Shown here piece after piece: positions 21,651 to 27,040 of a stretch of DNA of 27,040 bases (its first letter is position 1; each line of letters opens with the position of its first letter). The notes under the pieces were generated by a model. That model ran no database searches. It was not told the origin of the DNA and saw only the letters and a list, made by a program, of their open reading frames with translations. This stretch comes from Piromyces finnis (lineage: Eukaryota > Neocallimastigomycota > Neocallimastigomycetes > Neocallimastigales > Neocallimastigaceae): positions 1 to 27,040 of the forward strand of contig MCFH01000142.1 in NCBI GenBank assembly GCA_002104945.1, written 5' to 3'. The translations under genes and the position numbers were made by a program.

Positions 21651-22964
21651 TAAATATGAATTATGAAAATTAAATTTTACAAGATATTAAATATAATTAT
21701 ATTTTAAAGAATCTTTTAAAATTAATTTACATTTTTAATTATTAATTAAAATATATATTTTTGATCCTTGTTATGCTATCTCATTTTACATATATATTAT
21801 TACTCATTTTTCATGCACTCTTTGCTGGATAACTGACAACTTTTCATGAATAATAATTTAAAATACTTATTGTATAATAAATTGAATATATATTTAGCAC
21901 TGTTTCATTTAATTATTTAATGATTTAGGATTAAAAGCTCGTCTGGTTTACTCTTATCCTTTTAATGACTAAACAAGTTTTTCTCTATTTATTTTGTTTT
22001 ATAATTCATTAAACTAATTTATAAAATTCTATTTTATTAAAATCATATATATTGCTAGAAAATATTCTTTCTATTGCACAAACTTCAAGAAATTTCTTGA
22101 TAATAATCTATGCTAAAAGAACTAATTTATTCAGACTTCATGCATCATATTTTTAAAATGAATATTACCATATAATGTCTTAATTGAAATAGGAGCTTTA
22201 GTTAGTATTAATATTACTATCTATATAGATAATAATATATATGATTAGAATTTCTAATAGTTTTCAATAGTTTTCCTATAGTATAAGTTAATGTCCGGCA
22301 GATGATCCACTTTAGAGAATCGATTTAAAGTTGTATGAGACTTAATCTGTTAGATATTTAGATAGGAAAGTTACTAAAATAAATACATATTGCATGTATT
22401 AATATGTTTGTAATGTGGCTTATATATTTAATTTATTACAATATGTTTCAATATATTTGACATTTGACATTATTTCTGACATATACATATAATAATAATT
22501 TATTTTTTATTAATTTTAATTTGTAATTTAAATTTACCATTCAAAGATTACTAAATCTTCTTTTTCTCTTTTATTAATTATTAAAGATAAAATTTCATAT
22601 TTATAAAGACTTTTAACAATGAGGTTTATAATTCTTTATTATTTATAACATTTTTCTTTTCTTTTTTTTTTTTTTTATTTATTTTTTATTTATTTATTAT
22701 TAGTTTTTAATGTTATACATTATGTTATCTATAAATTCTATTTGATATGCTGGAAATAAAATATTATTAAATACCTTTTTTCTTTTATATTTATTTTTAT
22801 TTTTTAATTTTTTTTAAAAAAAAAAAAAAGAAGTAATTTTATTAAACGATTTTATTTAAATATTCATTTTACTTTAATAATAATATAAAAAAATTTTTTC
22901 TTTAAATTTTTTTGAGTTTGTTTTAATCATTAAAAATAAATATTGTTAATTTATTTTTGTTAAT
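21651..22964. other. AT-rich intergenic region
   Basis: I see no gene, RNA or repeat of note. It contains long T runs (about 22660-22720) and A runs (about 22815). A slightly more complex block at 22280-22375 has no usable frame. Confidence 0.6.
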
Positions 22965-23989
22965 TTATTTTTCTTCATTGATAATAACAGTTCCTTCGTC
23001 ACATACATCTAAAATTTTAACATAACTGTCAATACCCTTTCCATTTTCATCCTTAGTATTCATAAATATTTCTTGAATCTTCTTGCCAATAGCTTCGAAG
23101 TTTTCAGTAGCTAAAACTAAAACAGTTGGACCAGCACCACTCATACATGCACCAATGAAACCGTTCATGAATCCTGGTTTTAAAGCTAAAATTTCTGGAA
23201 GACTGGAATTAACTTTCTTCTATAATATTGATGAACTTTATCTTGCATAGCTTCGTGTATAACTTCTGGGTTTGGAGTATCATCTCCTAAAGCGTGAGTG
23301 AGGACAGTAACTCTTTGAAGATTGTATACAACATCACTACGTTCGTATTGTTGTGGAAGTACTGAACGAGCTAATGATGTAGCTAATTCGAATTTTGGAA
23401 TAACAAACAACTACTTTTACGGCCTTTGACCATTTCATTTTTATGCATGCGCTAGTTTTATATGGAATATTTCTTGTTTAACAGTGTTTTCAGCGCCCCA
23501 TACCATTTTTGGAAGACACTTGCTTTATCATTTAAGTAACTAGCAACAAAACCACCTAATAAGGTAGCAGCAACATTATCTGGATGACCTTCAACCATAA
23601 TACAATAATCTAATAATCTTTCTTTTGGTAAATTTAATCCACAAACGACATTAGCTAACATAACACCACCAACAATAGCAGTACCAGAAGAACCTAATCC
23701 ACGACCTAATGGAATATCATTATCAACAATAAGTTCTAAACCTTTTGGAAGGGTAGTTCCATAAGAACGTGCAAGATATAAAGCTGTTTTGGTAATTAAA
23801 TTTTCTTCAATATCTAATGAAACAGAACCTTTTGGGGTTTTATCAGTGTATTCTATTGTAATTGGTCTTTCATCATCATGAACTGTAACATTAATTGTCA
23901 AAAATAATTTTAATCCAAGACCTAAAAACATCGAATCCTGGTCCAATATTTGAAGTGGAAGATGGAACTTTTATAGTGAATTTTTGCAT
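22965..23989 (-). CDS. THR1: Homoserine kinase
   Basis: GHMP-family kinase that phosphorylates L-homoserine with ATP, the step before threonine synthase in threonine biosynthesis; cytosolic in fungi. It starts at the ATG at 23987-23989 (MQKFTIKVPSSTSNIGPGFD) and ends with a TAA at 22965-22967, about 340 codons, a normal length for the fungal enzyme. Visible motifs: NIGPGFD near the start; the ATP-binding PLGRGLGSSGTA (about 23685-23720); VEGHPDNVAATLLGGF; VIPKFEL; NLQRVTVLTHAL; MQDKVHQYYRRKLIP; and SGAGPTVLVLATENFE near the C-terminus. No intron is needed. The frame is broken by small indels at about 23924-23928 (one A too many on the plus strand), 23504-23508 (one base short in an A/T run), 23440, 23405 and 23208, while the protein otherwise stays well conserved. 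I therefore read it as one working gene with sequence errors. The gene symbol follows the yeast homologue. Confidence 0.93.
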
Positions 23990-24285
23990 TTTATTATATT
24001 TATGATATTAACTATTTAATATATTATATAACATTATATCATTTATTTATATATATTATAAATAATAATTAAATAATTTCATATTAGTATTATATTATCT
24101 AAATATTTATAGTTAAAAATACTTTAATTATTAGATTAATTATTTATTATATATTTCTTTTATATACTTAAACAATTCATTTAATGCATATATTGTATAA
24201 CTTTTCAAATTATTTTTTACTTTTATTTTTTTTTTTCTTTATTTTTATTTTAGTTTTTATCATCATTCTTGGAATTTAATTTACA
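23990..24285. other. Upstream region of homoserine kinase
   Basis: Non-coding and extremely AT-rich, with many TATA-like words (for example near 24045-24060). The promoter should lie here, but no single element can be picked out. Confidence 0.4.
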
Positions 24286-24392
24286 AATCTTCATACTTAA
24301 TGATTTGGAATTTAACTCTATAAAATCTTTCATACTTAATGATTTGGATTTTTAACTTTATAAATCTTTCATATTTAATGATTGGATTTTAT
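24286..24392. repeat. Threefold tandem repeat of a unit of about 40 nt
   Basis: Three head-to-tail units each contain TCATACTTAATGATTTGG or a close variant, followed by a TTTAACTNTATAAA-like segment. They differ by small indels and a few bases. The array lies about 300 bases upstream of the homoserine kinase start. Confidence 0.8.
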
Positions 24393-26123
24393 ATCGTTTT
24401 ACAGTAATTTAAATGTTTTATATACTCTTATTTATAATTTTTGTTTTCTAATTAAAACTTACATTTAATATTTTATATATTTGCAATTAAGTACAATTAT
24501 AATTTCTCAAACTAAAAAAATAAATTATTTTTTTTTTTTTTTGAATTTAAGATTATTACTTTTTTACTACTTTTAATTTTTGCAATTATTAATAATTACA
24601 AGAATTTTAAATTTTATATATATATATTTTTTTTTTAATCTAAAAAAATTTTTTTTCTGATACATTAATAATAAGTAAATAATATACAGGTCAATATATT
24701 ATATTTATATTGATAATATATGTAGATACATCTTAATATAGGCAAAGTAATTTTTTCCATATTTATTAAAGATAAAGAAAAATCAATGGCATCATATATT
24801 AGTAATCTATATCATATATTTAAAAAAATTTCCTTCATTTTTATTTGTTGAAGTATTGTTACATTATATATATAATATATTAAGATTTCAATACATTGTA
24901 TTTAATCATGTGTTTATATAATGTTATTTTTACATATATTTATTCACTAGAATGATATTTAAATATTATTATTTTTAATTTTATGTCTTTGAATTTAATA
25001 CTTATTTATATTTTTTTAAATATTTCTTGAAATATTTCTTGAAAGTAGATTGAAAATATTAGCATTTTAATGATTAAAGTTAGCTTAATAATTGGAAAAA
25101 AATAAAAATCGGTTAAAATCTTAAATTTTATTTTTCCTAATTATTTAATGTATATATTTATTGCATAAAATACCTATTATTTATACTTTGATACTTAGTA
25201 CTTATAGAAAAGAATTGATTTTATTAAAATACTAATAAAAAAATAAATAATGTATTTTATATAATTTACAAATAATAATGATTTTTAGATAATTCATAAA
25301 TATTATTTAGTAATGAGTAAAATGATTTTATAAAAGCAATATTCTATTATATATTATATATGTTAAGTAAAAAAAAAAAAAAAAAAGTGTATATATATAT
25401 AAAAATTATATATAATAAAGAATAGTATTATACAAAATTGAATTATAATATAATTAATTTTTAATTACTATTTTAATAATTTAAATAATTATGGTAATAA
25501 TGAAATCTATTTTTTAATATATAAAATAAAAGGAATGTTTCTAATATTTTATTTTATGCCTTAAACAATATAAAATGTATTAAACAATAAGTATTTAGTA
25601 ATAATAATATATAGAAAAAGAAAATAAGAAAATGATAAAAAAAACGTTTTATAATTATTTATTTTAATATTATTTTATTTTTTTTTAAAAATTTTAAAAA
25701 GTTAAAAGTAAAAATAAAATAAAAGGATGAGGATGAAGAGATAGAAAATATACAAAAGATTATTATTATTTATGGTATTTAATATTCAAGGTTTTTTTAT
25801 TTATTTATATATTAATCAGATTATATAAATATAAAAATAATATATAATTATTAAAACATTAATGAATTACTTAAACATATTAATATAGTACATTTATCTT
25901 TTATATTATTTAATATATATATTAATCTATTTTTTTAATATAAATGACTTTAAAAGTCTAATGGTCTACTATTATTAATGATTTTCTTTCTACTTCTACA
26001 TAAAGTAATAAATATACTTTAAATAAAGCTTTTTATTTAAAATAATTAGATTTATATATATATATATATTATATATATTTAAATTATTATATATAATAAT
26101 TATAAATTCAGTAGAAAGGCAAT
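24393..26123. other. AT-rich intergenic region
   Basis: No convincing gene. There are homopolymers (T run at about 24530, A run at about 25370) and TA dinucleotide runs (about 24620, 25390, 26055). The short codon-like stretch near 25722-25760 (DEDEEIENIQK) is open on the plus strand but too short to call. Confidence 0.55.
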
Positions 26124-26507
26124 TTATCTATTTCTTCTATTTACTTCATTTTCGAGGAGTGAAATAAATAAATTATATCCACTACTATTAGAAATACTAT
26201 TATTATTTTGTTCATATTGTAAATATTGGTTTTTGTTTCCGTATTTAGAAGATAACAAATTAGAACTACTTTTAATATTTCCATATGTAATTATTTGGTT
26301 TTGTTATTTTCTATAAGGGAATAATCATAATAATCAGAAGAAGAAAAAGAAGAATCCATTCTTGAGAAAAATGATAATACAGAATTATTGCTTTCTTTAT
26401 TATCGTGTATTTTATCATGATAATAGTTATATTTACTATTGTTTAAAATATGTTGATCTTCATTATTATTATTATTATAATTATTATTATTATTATATTA
26501 TTATATA

Positions 26508-26538
<31 letters not shown>

Positions 26539-26557
26539 TATTACTATTATTATTATT

Positions 26558-26621
<64 letters not shown>

Positions 26622-26793
26622 TATTATTATTATATTATTATTATATTATTATTATTTTGCTGGCTTAATATATCTAATTTTGATAATTCATCTAAAATCA
26701 TAATTGGTTCATCTTTATAATTTATTATTTCACCTTCACTATAATATTTTAAATGTTATAAAAAAATAACAATAATATTAATTACTAATATAT

Positions 26794-26828
<35 letters not shown>

Positions 26829-27040
26829 TATTTATTTATTTATTTTTTGATATCTACCTATAAAAACCTAATAAAACTTCACCATCAGACATTGTTGTTG
26901 TTGTAGTATTTGTAGTTGCAAAATCTGAACTACTAGTAATATTATAATTTTGAAATAGCTTTTTTGTAAAACTAAGATTATTACCGATATTGTTATTGCT
27001 CTGTCTCTGATCATCAAGATTTACATTATTATTATATTAT
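26124..27040 (-). CDS. Asn-rich host protein, 3' part, two exons (partial, N-terminus beyond the window)
   Basis: Exon 1 (27040 down to 26858) reads Asn/Ser/Thr-rich: DDQRQSNNN, LSFTKKLFQNYN, a Thr run and MSDGEVLLGFY. A GT-AG intron of 119 nt follows (26739-26857). Exon 2 resumes in phase: SEGEIINYKDEPIMILDELS and KLDILSQQ, then a long AAT-coded Asn tract (about 26655 down to 26460) whose phase is scrambled by indels. After it come EDQHILNNS, a Ser/Tyr patch (SSFSSSDYYDYS) and a tail with YGNKNQYLQYEQ, ending LLENEVNRRNR and a TAA at 26124-26126. A one-base shift is needed near 26305. The whole protein is low-complexity and I recognise no domain, so the function is unknown. Low-complexity Asn tracts are common in proteins of AT-rich protists and fungi. 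Confidence 0.75.
26460..26655 (-). repeat. ATT/AAT triplet repeat within the coding exon
   Basis: A long imperfect run of ATT on the plus strand codes for polyasparagine on the minus strand. Occasional ATA breaks shift the phase; they could be real or sequencing slips. Confidence 0.9.
26739..26857 (-). other. Intron of the Asn-rich gene
   Basis: The donor is AG|GTAGAT at 26857 and the acceptor is ATTATAG|TG at 26739. Removing it joins two open frames in phase through an AGT codon. A TTAATATTA branch-like word lies before the acceptor. Most of the intron is a TTTA microsatellite. Confidence 0.75.
26791..26845. repeat. TTTA microsatellite inside the intron
   Basis: About 13 TTTA units with one interruption near 26830. 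Confidence 0.9.

Noticed and set aside
22260-22380. Moderately complex block with GTCCGGCAGATGATCC, possible relic
   Set aside because: No frame longer than about 20 codons and no recognisable motif.
25722-25790. Short plus-strand frame with DEDEEIENIQK
   Set aside because: Fewer than 25 codons, no start or splice support, and surrounded by homopolymers.
26362-26703. Plus-strand open frames made almost wholly of Tyr, Ile or Leu
   Set aside because: They are frame artefacts of the ATT triplet repeat. The minus strand gives complex sequence on both sides of the repeat and a clean intron.

Overview
This window is very AT-rich eukaryotic DNA, by eye roughly four fifths or more A+T. It has long non-coding stretches, short introns, Asn-coding AAT runs and several families of Ty3/gypsy-type LTR retrotransposons. 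A fungal-type homoserine kinase gene and Asn-rich host coding sequence suggest an AT-rich early-diverging fungus. A gut fungus (Neocallimastigomycota) would fit, but this is inference from composition and gene style.

Layout. (1) Positions 1-9782 hold a huge inverted repeat. Two copies of one gypsy element (family A) lie head to head: pol on the minus strand at about 1387-4690 and on the plus strand at about 4783-8254, with 3' LTR sequence facing outward on both sides and about 260 bases of unmatched sequence in the middle. Both copies lack gag, protease and a 5' LTR. The arms differ only by short indels as far as I could align them. (2) Positions 9783-15456 hold a complete gypsy element (family B) on the minus strand. 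It has two LTRs of about 720 bp that differ only by indels, a gag, and a pol with protease, RT, RNase H and a DD35E integrase. (3) Positions 15460-18902 hold an older element (family C), with LTRs that start TGTTA and end TAACA. Its interior is mostly decayed AT-rich sequence, with an integrase tail just before the 3' LTR. (4) Positions 19620-21650 hold a relic of a fourth copy (D), with an Asn-rich leader and an RT carrying genuine in-frame stops. (5) Positions 22965-23989 hold homoserine kinase on the minus strand. (6) Positions 26124-27040 hold the 3' part of an Asn-rich host gene with one intron on the minus strand, running off the right edge.

A feature running through the window is that almost every long reading frame, including the housekeeping kinase, is interrupted by one- or few-base indels rather than by point mutations. 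That pattern is typical of unpolished long-read sequence. The frameshifts in A, B, the kinase and the end gene should therefore not be read as biological inactivation without checking. The same signature raises the question whether the 9.6 kb palindrome is real or a fold-back chimera.
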